Of a stretch of 64,000 nucleotides of DNA, positions 36,071 through 44,530 are shown in pieces (positions within the stretch are counted from its first letter, which is position 1; every line of letters starts with the position of its first letter). Source of the DNA: a virus. Position numbers and translations under genes: made by a program. The notes below the pieces were generated by a model. The model was given only the letters and a program-made list of their open reading frames with translations, ran no database searches and was not told the origin of the DNA. The stretch is taken from positions 1 through 64,000 of IMG/VR virus record IMGVR_UViG_3300013101_000007; one strand, 5' to 3'.

Positions 36071-36124
36071 ATGGAGTAATATAGACTGTAATTTACTTGG
36101 TACTGCTTTGCTAAGTTACTCCAT
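36071..36124 (+). other. Inverted repeat / structured intergenic RNA
   Basis: ATGGAGTAA (36071-36079) and TTACTCCAT (36116-36124) pair perfectly over 9 bp. An inner 6-bp hairpin (ACTTGG / CTAAGT) fits inside the loop. It lies between the end of the late operon and its terminator. Confidence 0.45.
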
Positions 36125-36146
36125 TGGTTTGGGTGGGAAATTAGAG

Positions 36147-36197
36147 AACCCTTAACGTGTCGCTCTCAGTTTTTACTGTTCACGTTAGGGGTTTTTT
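36147..36197 (+). terminator. Strong terminator ending the late operon
   Basis: A 13-bp stem (AACCCTTAACGTG / CACGTTAGGGGTT, one G-T pair) with a 21-nt loop, followed by TTTTAT. It separates the late genes from the early promoter at 36218. Confidence 0.85.
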
Positions 36198-36217
36198 ATT
36201 GCCTAATGGAAATAAAT

Positions 36218-36245
36218 TTGACAATAGAATTTATTGATGTATAAT
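36218..36245 (+). promoter_or_regulatory. Sigma70-type early promoter
   Basis: TTGACA 36218-36223, 16-bp spacer, TATAAT 36240-36245. The -10 lacks the ATTATAC left arm of the common palindrome, but the leader contains AACGGATTAAAC. Drives the early genes from 36.3 kb on. Confidence 0.8.
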
Positions 36246-36300
36246 GTAGCGGTGTGATAATAAACGGATTAAACACTATTACAATTCATCAACCCAGTGG

Positions 36301-36314
36301 TGCAATCAATTGCA
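36301..36314 (+). repeat. 14-bp dispersed repeat, exact
   Basis: TGCAATCAATTGCA about 55 nt downstream of the promoter -10 and overlapping the likely start of the next gene. Confidence 0.9.
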
Positions 36315-36963
36315 TAAATTTGAATTAATACCGGCAGATAAATCTTCCTATACAAGACGTAAACCTATATGGGGTGTAGGGATTAATGATGCAGACTACA
36401 TGACTTCTTTACAAAAGAAGGATGGGCATACTAGATTTTGTAGATATTTTTTAGTGTGGCGAAACATGATTACCAGATGCTATTCAGCTAAATCTTTAGA
36501 ACTGTACCCTAAGTATAAAGAGTGTACTGTTTGTATTGAGTGGCAAACTTTTACTACATTTAAAAAATGGATGGTTGACCAGTCGTGGCAGGGTCTTTGT
36601 TTAGATAAAGATATTATTTTACCTAATAATAAAATATACGAGCCTGATAATTGCTGTTTTGTTTCCTATGATCTGAATAATCTTATACGTGACTATACTT
36701 ACAATGGCTACCCTAGAGGTGTTACACCTACAAAGGGAAAGGTTACAAAATACGTGGTTTATTGTACCAGTCGTGGTAAGAATAAGAATTTAGGAACTTA
36801 TGATTCTGTTAAGAAAGCCAATTTAGCTTTTTGTGTACATAAATTAGATTTATTGCGTTTTTATGCCAAACAACAAACTGATGAAAGAATAAGGAGAGGC
36901 TTAATGCTTCATGCCAAATTATTAATGGAGAACACACATGCTAGAGTTAGCTTTAAAATCTGA
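36310..36963 (+). CDS. HNH/AP2-type phage endonuclease-like protein
   Basis: A 217-residue protein. VWRNMITRCYSAKSLELYPKYKECTVCIEWQTF, then WMVDQSWQGLCLDKDIILPNNKIYEPDNCCFVS, is a pattern seen in phage proteins related to HNH homing endonucleases with AP2-like C-terminal domains (RGVTPTKGKVTKYVVYCTSRGKNKNLGTYDS). The catalytic His residues are not clear, so activity is unproven. The listed start is a TTG inside the 14-bp repeat with a weak ribosome site. The next in-frame ATG gives MTSLQKK, which would lose about 30 residues. Confidence 0.6.
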   Translation: MHKFELIPADKSSYTRRKPIWGVGINDADYMTSLQKKDGHTRFCRYFLVWRNMITRCYSAKSLELYPKYKECTVCIEWQTFTTFKKWMVDQSWQGLCLDKDIILPNNKIYEPDNCCFVSYDLNNLIRDYTYNGYPRGVTPTKGKVTKYVVYCTSRGKNKNLGTYDSVKKANLAFCVHKLDLLRFYAKQQTDERIRRGLMLHAKLLMENTHARVSFKI

Positions 36964-38188
36964 ACTACCTTTAATCAAAATAATAACAGATGATACTGTA
37001 AATGTAGGTGACGTATTATCATACATTGTGGATGAGTCCGTAATGCTTATAGATGAGTCCCATATCCCAAAACTATCCAAGGAGACTTTTGAACCGGAAA
37101 CCAGATACTTTTATTTACTGGATGCTAAAGAAATAAACTACCCAGATATTTATGAAAAAATGGTTAATTGTGATCGCACTCTGATAATGGTTAATCCTTT
37201 AGATACCAGTACTCTTATGTTTGATGCTGGAGTGTTGCATTTGCCTAATGGTATGCTAAAAGATTTTCTTGGTGGTCTGGTAACAAAAAAATCAGTAAAG
37301 CCGTTAGTGGCAACATTAAGCGGTTTATGCCTGAAAGATGTTGGGGAGATATGCCGGTTAGCACAAACACAGTTTAAAGAGTTGACTCCACGGGCTGTAA
37401 TGGAAACTAGACGTATTTATGTTGGTCGTATGCAAGGGGTGCAACAAGTATCAACTAAGTATGATTACTATAAACCACCGGCCTTTTTAAAGAAGTGGCT
37501 TTCAGTTGATGGAAAGATTTTTGTTGATTATACGGTTCAGGATTCATTGATACCACGAGGCTTGTTATTTGATGGGATACCGGGAGGCGGTAAAACGCTT
37601 GGCTCAAAATATCTGGCAGATGAATTAGGAATACCCCTTTACAGAATTGACCTTGGTGCGTTAATGGGTAAGTACGTGGGGGAGTCAGAAGAAAACCTAG
37701 CTCAAGCTTTATCTGTTATTGATAATTGCCAGCCTTGTGTGTTGTTATTTGATGAAATAGAAAAATCCATAACCTCACAAGATGATTCGGGTGTTAGCTC
37801 AAGGATGCTATCAGCGGTGTTGTGGTGGCTTCAGGAGCATGATTCAAGGGTACTTACTATAATGACCACGAATAACGCTGCAATCCTACCTATCGAACTG
37901 TACAGGTCTGGACGGATAGATGAAGTATTTGAATTTAAGGGTATTACTAACCATGATGCCGCTACCGAGTTAATTATTGGGGTGCTGGAAAGTTTAGGAT
38001 ACAAAGATGACCCTAAAAATAAAACACAATTAGCTTATTGTTCAATCTGGGAAAACATAGAGGAGGTGAACAAATTTAGAACCACTGAAACAGATAATGA
38101 AGAGGTTATTTATTCACCACCCGTGAGCCATGCAGACCTCACTAGCATGGTGTATAAAGCAGTAAAACAACATATTGTTAATATTTGA
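36938..38188 (+). CDS. AAA+ ATPase
   Basis: A 416-residue AAA+ protein. The N-terminal 200 residues are specific. Walker A is GIPGGGKT at about residue 212, Walker B LLFDEIEKS at about 269, sensor 1 TTNN at about 309, and the arginine-finger region YRSGRIDEVFEF at about 320. The layout resembles the FtsH/Cdc48-type AAA modules that phages carry near replication genes, with no protease domain. Its TGA stop lies inside the -35 box of the next promoter (38185). It may remodel host or replication complexes. Confidence 0.88.
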   Translation: MLELALKSELPLIKIITDDTVNVGDVLSYIVDESVMLIDESHIPKLSKETFEPETRYFYLLDAKEINYPDIYEKMVNCDRTLIMVNPLDTSTLMFDAGVLHLPNGMLKDFLGGLVTKKSVKPLVATLSGLCLKDVGEICRLAQTQFKELTPRAVMETRRIYVGRMQGVQQVSTKYDYYKPPAFLKKWLSVDGKIFVDYTVQDSLIPRGLLFDGIPGGGKTLGSKYLADELGIPLYRIDLGALMGKYVGESEENLAQALSVIDNCQPCVLLFDEIEKSITSQDDSGVSSRMLSAVLWWLQEHDSRVLTIMTTNNAAILPIELYRSGRIDEVFEFKGITNHDAATELIIGVLESLGYKDDPKNKTQLAYCSIWENIEEVNKFRTTETDNEEVIYSPPVSHADLTSMVYKAVKQHIVNI

Positions 38189-38216
38189 CAATTAAATTTA
38201 GTTAAGTTAATATGCT
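38185..38216 (+). promoter_or_regulatory. Weak sigma70-type promoter overlapping a stop codon
   Basis: TTGACA 38185-38190 contains the TGA stop of the AAA+ gene. A 16-bp spacer leads to TTAATA, with TATGCT just downstream. The -10 is poor compared with the other promoters. The leader has AAACGGAGTAATAAAATG. Confidence 0.6.
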
Positions 38217-38246
38217 ATTTCAAACCAAAATAAACGGAGTAATAAA

Positions 38247-38789
38247 ATGAGTGAGTTAGAGAGAATGATAGGAACCACAGGCAATGATGATTATGCGGTT
38301 GTGGTGAAAACAGAGGACTATAAAATAGGGATGAAACCTATATTTGATTCTGCCCACAGCCAAACCTTTGTTGGTATGCGAATCAGACTTGTAGCTACTA
38401 AAGATAATGAGGATGTTGTGGACTTCGACCCTGAAGCTAAGTTGAAAAGTTTTTTTCCAAGTATACCGTGGCAACAAACTGGAGCAGACCGTTTATCATT
38501 AGTTGGCGGGTGTGTGGTCAATATACCTCAAAATAGCCCTGTTGCATTACACGGATGGCTTAGACAGGAAAAAATAATTGATAATTTGCTGGATAAACTT
38601 AAATCATTATTTGATCTGAAACTGGAAAACAAAAAGGAATTAAAAAAATTCTACATGGATGTTTTTTGTACCGCTTATAAGAAGCCCATTAAACAACCTA
38701 AAATAACTAATGGTAGTGCGGTGGTTAATTTGGGTGACTATAAGGATAAATTACAATCTGGGGACATTGAATATATAGAGGAAGAGTAA
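38247..38789 (+). CDS. Early protein, unknown function
   Basis: A 180-residue protein after its own promoter, with GGAG ribosome site. Mixed alpha/beta with an acidic C-terminus (GDIEYIEEE) like ssDNA-associated replication proteins, but no motif recognised. One-base overlap with the replication initiation-like gene suggests a role in replication. Confidence 0.65.
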   Translation: MSELERMIGTTGNDDYAVVVKTEDYKIGMKPIFDSAHSQTFVGMRIRLVATKDNEDVVDFDPEAKLKSFFPSIPWQQTGADRLSLVGGCVVNIPQNSPVALHGWLRQEKIIDNLLDKLKSLFDLKLENKKELKKFYMDVFCTAYKKPIKQPKITNGSAVVNLGDYKDKLQSGDIEYIEEE

Positions 38790-39832
38790 TGGTGGCTCTT
38801 TCACCAAACCAGAAACTTATGATACTGAGTGGAAAGGATGCCCTCATAGCCAGAATAGAACATGTTAAGTTAACTGGTGATATTCATGCCGCTGTGGTTT
38901 TGGGGCGGTTGATATTTAGTTACTCCTATTTTTTAGAAAAACATGGTAAAGATTCCTTTTACAAAACTAATGAGGAATTAAAAAATGAGTGTATGGCTAG
39001 TTCTTCTCAATTAAGACGGATAAAAACCATACTCAATACCCTACCTTTTTTGACAATAAAAAAGAAGGGGATACCGGCTAAGAATTGGTACACTTTTAAT
39101 GCAGATGCTTACTATAAGTCTTTAGAGAAATTGGTTGATGACCACTCTACAAGTGGTGCGGAAACAGACACCTCCAGTAGTGTCGAAAACAACACCACTG
39201 GTAGTGACGAAAACAACACCACTATTACAGAGAATACTAAAGAGAATACATCAGAGAATACTAAAGAGAAGGTTTCCTCTACGAGCAAACAACCCAAGAA
39301 CCCCGAAATTAAAAAAGTAACCTTCGGGAAAGGTAAAAAAGGAGATAACATAGGTAAAAGCAAATTAAGCATTATGAAAGGAAAAGGTAATTATTCCGTA
39401 ATGCAAAGCTACACTGAATTTGCAGAGGTAGCTAATGAATATACCACTGAGGAATTAATAGAGGAATTCGAGACTCTTGAATATACCAATGCTAGGGTTT
39501 CGGATTTCTGGCGTAAATGTATGAGGATTAATTACCATGAGGAGTTAAAACTGATACCTTCCCTTAGTGGGGTTAATAAAAAGAGATTATGGAGGGTTAT
39601 GGCTACCATAGAGGCCGACCACTACAAGACCCTTGGTATCCTTATCAAAGATTGGGTTTCATTCACTGAGCATTGCGAGGTTAAGTTTTCTGCTTTTAAA
39701 TCGCCTCACACTCCAATGCTTGCGTATCTGGATAAATACATTGATGCCATACCCAGTTTTTCAGGGGATACGATACCTACAGCTTCAAAAGGCCATACGG
39801 GTAAAACTTCATCATGGGAGGATGATGATTGA
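38789..39832 (+). CDS. Replication initiation protein with winged helix
   Basis: A 347-residue protein. The first 115 residues (GRLIFSYSYFLEKHGKDSFYKTNEELKNECMASSSQLRRIKTILNTLPFLTIKKKG) form a winged-helix DNA-binding domain typical of phage replisome organisers. Residues 125-170 are a Thr/Asn/Glu-rich linker with NTKENTSENTKEK repeats. The C-terminal part may contact the helicase or its loader. Such proteins open the origin and recruit the helicase encoded downstream. Its stop overlaps a dispersed repeat. Confidence 0.7.
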   Translation: MVALSPNQKLMILSGKDALIARIEHVKLTGDIHAAVVLGRLIFSYSYFLEKHGKDSFYKTNEELKNECMASSSQLRRIKTILNTLPFLTIKKKGIPAKNWYTFNADAYYKSLEKLVDDHSTSGAETDTSSSVENNTTGSDENNTTITENTKENTSENTKEKVSSTSKQPKNPEIKKVTFGKGKKGDNIGKSKLSIMKGKGNYSVMQSYTEFAEVANEYTTEELIEEFETLEYTNARVSDFWRKCMRINYHEELKLIPSLSGVNKKRLWRVMATIEADHYKTLGILIKDWVSFTEHCEVKFSAFKSPHTPMLAYLDKYIDAIPSFSGDTIPTASKGHTGKTSSWEDDD

Positions 39833-39843
39833 AATTGATTGCA
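39830..39843 (-). repeat. 14-bp dispersed repeat, one mismatch, reverse
   Basis: TGAAATTGATTGCA. Its first three bases are the stop codon of the replication initiation-like gene. Same variant as 28682. Confidence 0.75.
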
Positions 39844-39899
39844 ATAAAAAGCAGGTAGTAATACCATTCATAAAAAAACACAGGAGATAGGGGGTTACT

Positions 39900-40469
39900 A
39901 TGACCACTATAGTAGAACAGGCATTTGAAACTAACGTGCTACATAAAGATGTACACATGAGCTTAGTGAAAAATTTAGATAAGATTTCACTGGCTACAGG
40001 TGTGCCTAAAAAATTCATTTGGACAGAGGATACAGATAATGTATGCACTAAACATGAGTGGAAATTTATTGTTAAGTGTCGGAAGTACAGGTCTGATGGT
40101 TATGCCGGCCTAATTATAACAAACAATAGTACACAGATTCATTCAGCTGAAGAAAAAATGATGATGATGGCGGGTAAGTTAATTCGTAATTTTATAGATG
40201 CGAGGCTTGTTATTGTCCAAGATTTATTGGATGAAATGAAAGAAGGGTATAAAGACGATTCAGACGTTCTTTTAATTCCAAACTTTTTTATTCCAAAAAA
40301 AGGTATTGCTTTACCAGATTGGCAGGTCAATACTTTACAAGGGTTATTGATAAAAAGACTATGTGCAGGGGATTTAACTATTCTTTATGTGCAGAGTATG
40401 GATGATTTAAAAAAGAGCTATGGAGCGGCAATGTATAATCACTTAAATCAACATTATAAGATTTTATAA
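39900..40469 (+). CDS. Helicase loader-like replication protein
   Basis: A 189-residue protein directly before the DnaB-type helicase. The segments KLIRNFIDARLVIVQDLLDEM, VLLIPNFF, PDWQVNTLQGLLIKR and LTILYVQSMDDLKKSYGAAM resemble phage loader-like proteins that keep a degenerate ATPase fold, but no Walker A is visible. Role as helicase loader is inferred from order and this pattern. Confidence 0.55.
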   Translation: MTTIVEQAFETNVLHKDVHMSLVKNLDKISLATGVPKKFIWTEDTDNVCTKHEWKFIVKCRKYRSDGYAGLIITNNSTQIHSAEEKMMMMAGKLIRNFIDARLVIVQDLLDEMKEGYKDDSDVLLIPNFFIPKKGIALPDWQVNTLQGLLIKRLCAGDLTILYVQSMDDLKKSYGAAMYNHLNQHYKIL

Positions 40470-40472
40470 AAA

Positions 40473-40508
40473 ACCTTAGTCGGTGCTGAGACTGACTAGG
40501 GTATTTTT
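40473..40508 (+). terminator. Rho-independent terminator before the helicase gene
   Basis: A 9-bp stem (ACCTTAGTC / GACTAGGGT with one G-T pair), 12-nt loop, then ATTTTTG. It would reduce but perhaps not abolish read-through into the helicase gene. Confidence 0.75.
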
Positions 40509-40532
40509 GTCTCAAAAATTCAGGAGTATACA

Positions 40533-41870
40533 ATGCAAAGTGTTGGTACAAAACTACTATCTAGCTTGATAGCAGAAGATAGCTTAACCTACTATATAAA
40601 AATGGGTTTAACAGTAGAAATGTTTTTAGGTATTGAGGATGACCTGTTTACCTTTGTGGATGACCATGTTCATAATTATGGTGTCTTTCCAAAAGCAGAA
40701 ACGATAGAAGAACAAATTGATATTGAGTTGCCAGAAACAACCGAGCCCGTCAATTATTATTTAGATCATTTTGAAAACCGATACTACCAGCAACGTTTAA
40801 AAAAGATGATGCTGGAGGCTCAAAAAACATTAAAAGAAAAGAAACCTAAAGAAGCCTTAGAGATAATGCAGAATGAGATTGTGACTCTTACTTTAAATAA
40901 GAACCGCAAAAAGATGGTGAACTACACCAAAGACGCTCATAAGTTGATTGAAGATAATTATAAACAGCAATGGTTGGGTGAGGATGGGATACATGTAGGA
41001 TGGCCTTATCTGGATATTTTAACCGGTGGTTTATACGGTGGGGATATAATGGTTATTGTTGGGAGGCCAGGAACGGGCAAGACCTACAACCTATTACACA
41101 TGGCAATGACCCCTTGGATGCAAGGAAAAGTTCCTTTAATTGTTTCAATGGAAATGAATCCACTAGCATTAACACAACGAATTGCAGCCATGCAAGCCCA
41201 CGTACCAGCCCACTATATTAAAACCGGAGACATTCCACCAAAATTTAAAGATAAAGTATTTAACGTATTAACTGAAAATAAAGAGGATAAAAATAAACCT
41301 CCATTCTGGATTGTGGATGGTAATTTGACAGCTTCGGTAAATGATATTGCTTTAATATGCCACCAGCTAAAACCTGATTGTGTTTATGTAGATGGCGCGT
41401 ACATGTTGAGAGCTGAAAATGCTTATGCCAAACATGAACAGATTGCAGAATCAATACAAGGCTTAAAAGAAAAAATAGCTAGTAACATGGATATTCCAGT
41501 TATTGCCAGTTATCAATTTAACCGCGACCAAGTTAAGGCGGCTAAGAAAGGCAAGACAGGCGTAGAGCATATTGGTGGTTCAGATGCCATAGGGCAAATA
41601 GCTTCAGTTGTTTTGGGTGTCTCAGGTGACGATGACCCCTCATTACCTTCAAACCATGAAGCAGTAAAAATAATTGAATTGCTGAAAGGCAGAAATGGAG
41701 AGACCGGTACTTTTAAAATCAATTGGAAGTTTGATGTGTGGCCTTATATGGACTTCACAGAATTAAATACTAAACAGTACCCAGAAAAAGATGATAAGGC
41801 CGGCTACGAGGAAATGGATTTTGATAACTTACCAGCCATGCAAGAAAACACAGAGGATTTAAAATATTAG
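40533..41870 (+). CDS. Replicative DNA helicase, DnaB/RecA-fold
   Basis: A 445-residue replicative helicase. The N-terminal 110 residues are helical (DnaB N-domain-like). The RecA-type motor has Walker A GRPGTGKT at about residue 176, the H1a-like SMEMN at about 208, Walker B CVYVDGAYM at about 288, and the Gln/Arg segment SYQFNRDQVK at about 328. It moves on the lagging strand at the phage fork and should work with the primase at 42446. The acidic C-terminus may bind SSB or primase. Confidence 0.9.
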   Translation: MQSVGTKLLSSLIAEDSLTYYIKMGLTVEMFLGIEDDLFTFVDDHVHNYGVFPKAETIEEQIDIELPETTEPVNYYLDHFENRYYQQRLKKMMLEAQKTLKEKKPKEALEIMQNEIVTLTLNKNRKKMVNYTKDAHKLIEDNYKQQWLGEDGIHVGWPYLDILTGGLYGGDIMVIVGRPGTGKTYNLLHMAMTPWMQGKVPLIVSMEMNPLALTQRIAAMQAHVPAHYIKTGDIPPKFKDKVFNVLTENKEDKNKPPFWIVDGNLTASVNDIALICHQLKPDCVYVDGAYMLRAENAYAKHEQIAESIQGLKEKIASNMDIPVIASYQFNRDQVKAAKKGKTGVEHIGGSDAIGQIASVVLGVSGDDDPSLPSNHEAVKIIELLKGRNGETGTFKINWKFDVWPYMDFTELNTKQYPEKDDKAGYEEMDFDNLPAMQENTEDLKY

Positions 41871-41884
41871 TGCAACCAATTGCA
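41871..41884 (+). repeat. 14-bp dispersed repeat, one mismatch
   Basis: TGCAACCAATTGCA immediately after the helicase stop and about 14 nt upstream of an early promoter. Same variant as 59645. Confidence 0.75.
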
Positions 41885-41897
41885 ATGCTAAATAAAT

Positions 41898-41925
41898 TTG
41901 ACAATAGAAATTATACGTGTATAAT
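41898..41925 (+). promoter_or_regulatory. Sigma70-type promoter with palindromic -10
   Basis: TTGACA 41898-41903, 16-bp spacer, TATAAT 41920-41925 inside the near-palindrome ATTATAC-GT-GTATAAT (41910-41925). Followed by the shared leader GAAGCTCAACATTAAC. Confidence 0.85.
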
Positions 41926-41969
41926 GAAGCTCAACATTAACCTAAACCAAACCATAGAGGATTAAAAAA

Positions 41970-42446
41970 ATGCCAGTAACCATAACAAAGAAAAAAATCG
42001 CTCCAAAAGGTAAATCTAAACTAAGTAAAAAAGCAACAAACTCAAAAAAGATTGAAGCTATGAAAGACTTGGTTGATGTAATGGGTGTCACTCAGAAAGC
42101 AATGGAAAAACACCAAAAAGCAATGATGCCATTATCTGAAACTTATTCCAATGCTAAAGCAGAATTACTAACCATGGCTGATGAGGAATATGATGCCGCT
42201 CAAAAAGCACTAATATCCACAGATGATTATTTAGCCGATATTGGTATGAAGGGAAACAGAACCTCAATTACTGATAAGGCGAAAATTATTGATTTGCTGG
42301 ATGGTATAGACGAGGACTTAGTAATCAAGTTAATCTCATTTAAACTAACTGAATTAAAACAGTACTTGACCCCTACCGAAATAAAAGCAGTAACCGAGAT
42401 AGAACGCTTAAATGCCAGAACGGTAAAAGTAAATCCTTTAACCTGA
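41970..42446 (+). CDS. Lys-rich helical protein with MPVTI N-terminus, unknown
   Basis: A 158-residue protein. It starts MPVTITKKKIAPKGK, one of several genes here with this peptide. A basic N-terminus (residues 1-30) is followed by helical segments. It begins behind its own strong promoter, precedes the primase with a short overlap, and is likely part of the replication machinery. No family recognised. Confidence 0.7.
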   Translation: MPVTITKKKIAPKGKSKLSKKATNSKKIEAMKDLVDVMGVTQKAMEKHQKAMMPLSETYSNAKAELLTMADEEYDAAQKALISTDDYLADIGMKGNRTSITDKAKIIDLLDGIDEDLVIKLISFKLTELKQYLTPTEIKAVTEIERLNARTVKVNPLT

Positions 42447-43426
42447 TGGATGAACAAAGAATTATCACCTTTCTAAAGGCGGTAGGTTCAGAACCATGTG
42501 AAATGCAGAATAGGGATGAATGGGTATTAGCACCTTGTCCATTTGCCCCTTGGTTTCACGAAGGGGGTGTAGACAATCATCCTTCATTTGGAGTTGAGAA
42601 GAAACCTAATGAGGAATCCAGATTTTATTGCTTCAGTTGTAATGCCAATGGCGATTTGATGGATATGATAATCAACCTGAAGCATGAAGGTGCTGTCATG
42701 GATGATGGTTATAACTTTCCTTTGGCTTTAACATTGATTGCAGAAGAGCAAGAAGAGGCAGAATTAGATATACCTGATTATGGTGAGGGTGTGGTAAAGC
42801 CTAAAGTAATAACCCAGATATTTGCCGAACAATTTTTGGAGTCCTTTAAGAAAGCTAAGTTCTTCAAGGATGGATTGCAGTATTTAAAAAGCAGAGGCTT
42901 AAACCCGTTAGAGATACATGAGTTGGATTTTAGATTTGATTCAAAACATAAGCGTGTGTGTATCCCTGTAAGAGATTTTAATGGTAAGTTGATGGGATTG
43001 CATGGTAGAAGTATTATAAAAGGCACTACACCCCCTTACAATGCCTATAAGTATAACAATCATTGGAATAAGTTGCCGTGGCTTGGAGAAGAATGGATAG
43101 ATTTTGAAATACCTGTTGTTTTATGTGAGTCGGTATTTGATTTTATTCAGATACGAAAAGTATACAGAAATGTAATGTGCAGTTTATCTTGTGGCATGGG
43201 CAAGGCTAAAGTAGATCGGATTAGGGGGGCTTTAGATGTTGTTAGTTTATATGACTACGGGAAGGGGGGTGATATGGCAAGAAAGTCTTTGCATAAGTAT
43301 TTAAAAAGTTCAACCATTGTCCACTTAATACCAACAAAAGAGCAAGACGACCCCGGAGCAATGACTGAAGTAGAAATATATAATTTATTAAAAGGGTATG
43401 TTGATTTCAATTTGGAGGGTATATGA
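42446..43426 (+). CDS. DNA primase (zinc-binding and TOPRIM)
   Basis: A 326-residue primase. The N-terminal CHC2-type zinc domain has Cys31, His45, Cys62 and Cys65 (APCPF, NHPSF, YCFSC). The TOPRIM-like core includes the acidic VLCESVFD (about residue 230) and LYDYGKGGDMARK (about 268). It makes RNA primers for the lagging strand with the helicase at 40533. No helicase domain is fused, unlike T7 gp4. Confidence 0.88.
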   Translation: MDEQRIITFLKAVGSEPCEMQNRDEWVLAPCPFAPWFHEGGVDNHPSFGVEKKPNEESRFYCFSCNANGDLMDMIINLKHEGAVMDDGYNFPLALTLIAEEQEEAELDIPDYGEGVVKPKVITQIFAEQFLESFKKAKFFKDGLQYLKSRGLNPLEIHELDFRFDSKHKRVCIPVRDFNGKLMGLHGRSIIKGTTPPYNAYKYNNHWNKLPWLGEEWIDFEIPVVLCESVFDFIQIRKVYRNVMCSLSCGMGKAKVDRIRGALDVVSLYDYGKGGDMARKSLHKYLKSSTIVHLIPTKEQDDPGAMTEVEIYNLLKGYVDFNLEGI

Positions 43427-43650
43427 CTACTATTTCAAGCGAACTTAATATAACTAAAGGAGTAAGATTAAACCGGCTAATTTGGTTTATTTCACAAATT
43501 GAGCCAGAACAATTAATAACTTTAACTTTAGATGGAGGAACTGCAACAGACCTTGCAGGACATTTAATTGTCAACCTTTGTACTGAGCATGATATTTTTT
43601 CACCAAAATTGTACACCGGAATAAAGATACAACAACATAAAGTTAATTAA
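43423..43650 (+). CDS. Small protein, unknown
   Basis: A 75-residue protein ATGA-coupled to the primase. It has an alpha/beta appearance (LIWFISQIEPEQLITLTLDGGTATDLAGHLIVNLC). No family recognised. Probably a real early gene because of coupling and compact packing before the next promoter. Confidence 0.6.
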   Translation: MTTISSELNITKGVRLNRLIWFISQIEPEQLITLTLDGGTATDLAGHLIVNLCTEHDIFSPKLYTGIKIQQHKVN

Positions 43651-43652
43651 TT

Positions 43653-43680
43653 TTGACAATTAAAAACATACCCGTATAAT
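43653..43680 (+). promoter_or_regulatory. Sigma70-type promoter for the SSB gene
   Basis: TTGACA 43653-43658, 16-bp spacer, TATAAT 43675-43680. The left arm of the common palindrome is replaced by ACATACCC. The 70-nt leader is longer than at other early promoters. Confidence 0.83.
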
Positions 43681-43719
43681 AGTAGGCGTTCACATTAGTT
43701 TGAACTTATGATAATCAGA

Positions 43720-43731
43720 TACCGAAAGGTA
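43720..43731 (+). promoter_or_regulatory. GNRA tetraloop hairpin in the SSB leader
   Basis: TACC-GAAA-GGTA, 4-bp stem with a GNRA loop, about 20 nt before the SSB start. A second small pairing (GTTCA / TGAAC, 43688-43705) lies upstream. Together they could be a translational operator, as in T4 gene 32. Confidence 0.4.
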
Positions 43732-43750
43732 CAATATTAGGAGAAATAAC

Positions 43751-44434
43751 ATGGGGTTTTTAAAGAAAGGTAAGGCTAGTCAAAAGCAAGTAGCTGCGGC
43801 TGAGAAAAAGGCAGAAGAACAAGCAGAAGGTTATATTCGTAGATTTTGGCTTCCAAACGATGCAGAAACTACAATTACTTTTTTGGATGGTAAGTTGTTG
43901 CCAGATGGCTTACTTGATAATACAACATTTCTTGAACATCAATTAAATTTAAACGGCTCATGGCAGAATTGGTACGCTTGTACCAGTGAAGATGAACCTT
44001 GTCCAATATGCGAAGGTGGAGATACCCCTTCATTAGTTGGCGTGTTTACAATCATAGATCATTCTGAGTGGACTTCTAAAAAAGATGGTTCAAAACACAA
44101 AGATGAAAAACGACTCTTTGTAGCAAAAAGACATACCTTAAAACAATTGCAGAAGATTGCCACTAAGCGTAAAGGCTTAACTGGAATTACCTTTGATGTT
44201 TCTCGTATTGGGGAAAAGGCCGCTAGTGTTGGGGATATGTTCGACTTTGTACAGAAAAAACCACTATCCTTTTTTCAGAAGAAATATAAAGATGCTGAAG
44301 CCTATGATTACGAGGAAATTTTGACGTATAAAGATGCTCAAGAACTTCGTGAAGAAGGTTTTGGTTCACTGTCAGTAGGTAATGAGCCAGAGGTTGATGA
44401 AGATGAAGAAGGTGAATATGAGGATGACGTATAG
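43751..44434 (+). CDS. Single-stranded DNA-binding protein, gp32-like
   Basis: A 227-residue protein. A basic N-terminus (MGFLKKGKASQKQ) resembles the self-interaction arm of gp32-type SSBs. The core has a Cys cluster (Cys77, Cys84, Cys87: YACTSEDEPCPIC) suited to zinc binding and aromatic strands. The C-terminus is strongly acidic (EVDEDEEGEYEDDV), the usual tail for recruiting replication proteins. It has its own promoter and terminator, fitting a highly expressed protein. Confidence 0.82.
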   Translation: MGFLKKGKASQKQVAAAEKKAEEQAEGYIRRFWLPNDAETTITFLDGKLLPDGLLDNTTFLEHQLNLNGSWQNWYACTSEDEPCPICEGGDTPSLVGVFTIIDHSEWTSKKDGSKHKDEKRLFVAKRHTLKQLQKIATKRKGLTGITFDVSRIGEKAASVGDMFDFVQKKPLSFFQKKYKDAEAYDYEEILTYKDAQELREEGFGSLSVGNEPEVDEDEEGEYEDDV

Positions 44435-44447
44435 CCTTTAAGGGTTT

Positions 44448-44514
44448 TGGTAGCGTCCGTTGGGCATTTGCTCATCACACTAATTGCGGGTGTTCATTGG
44501 TTGCTACCATTTTT
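44448..44514 (+). terminator. Structured terminator after the SSB gene
   Basis: TGGTAGC (44448-44454) pairs with GCTACCA (44503-44509), followed by TTTTT. The 48-nt loop can hold two small hairpins (GGGC-ATTT-GCTC and ACAC/GTGT). It may be a terminator or a three-way structured RNA. Confidence 0.6.
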
Positions 44515-44530
44515 ATGGAGAATAAAATAA

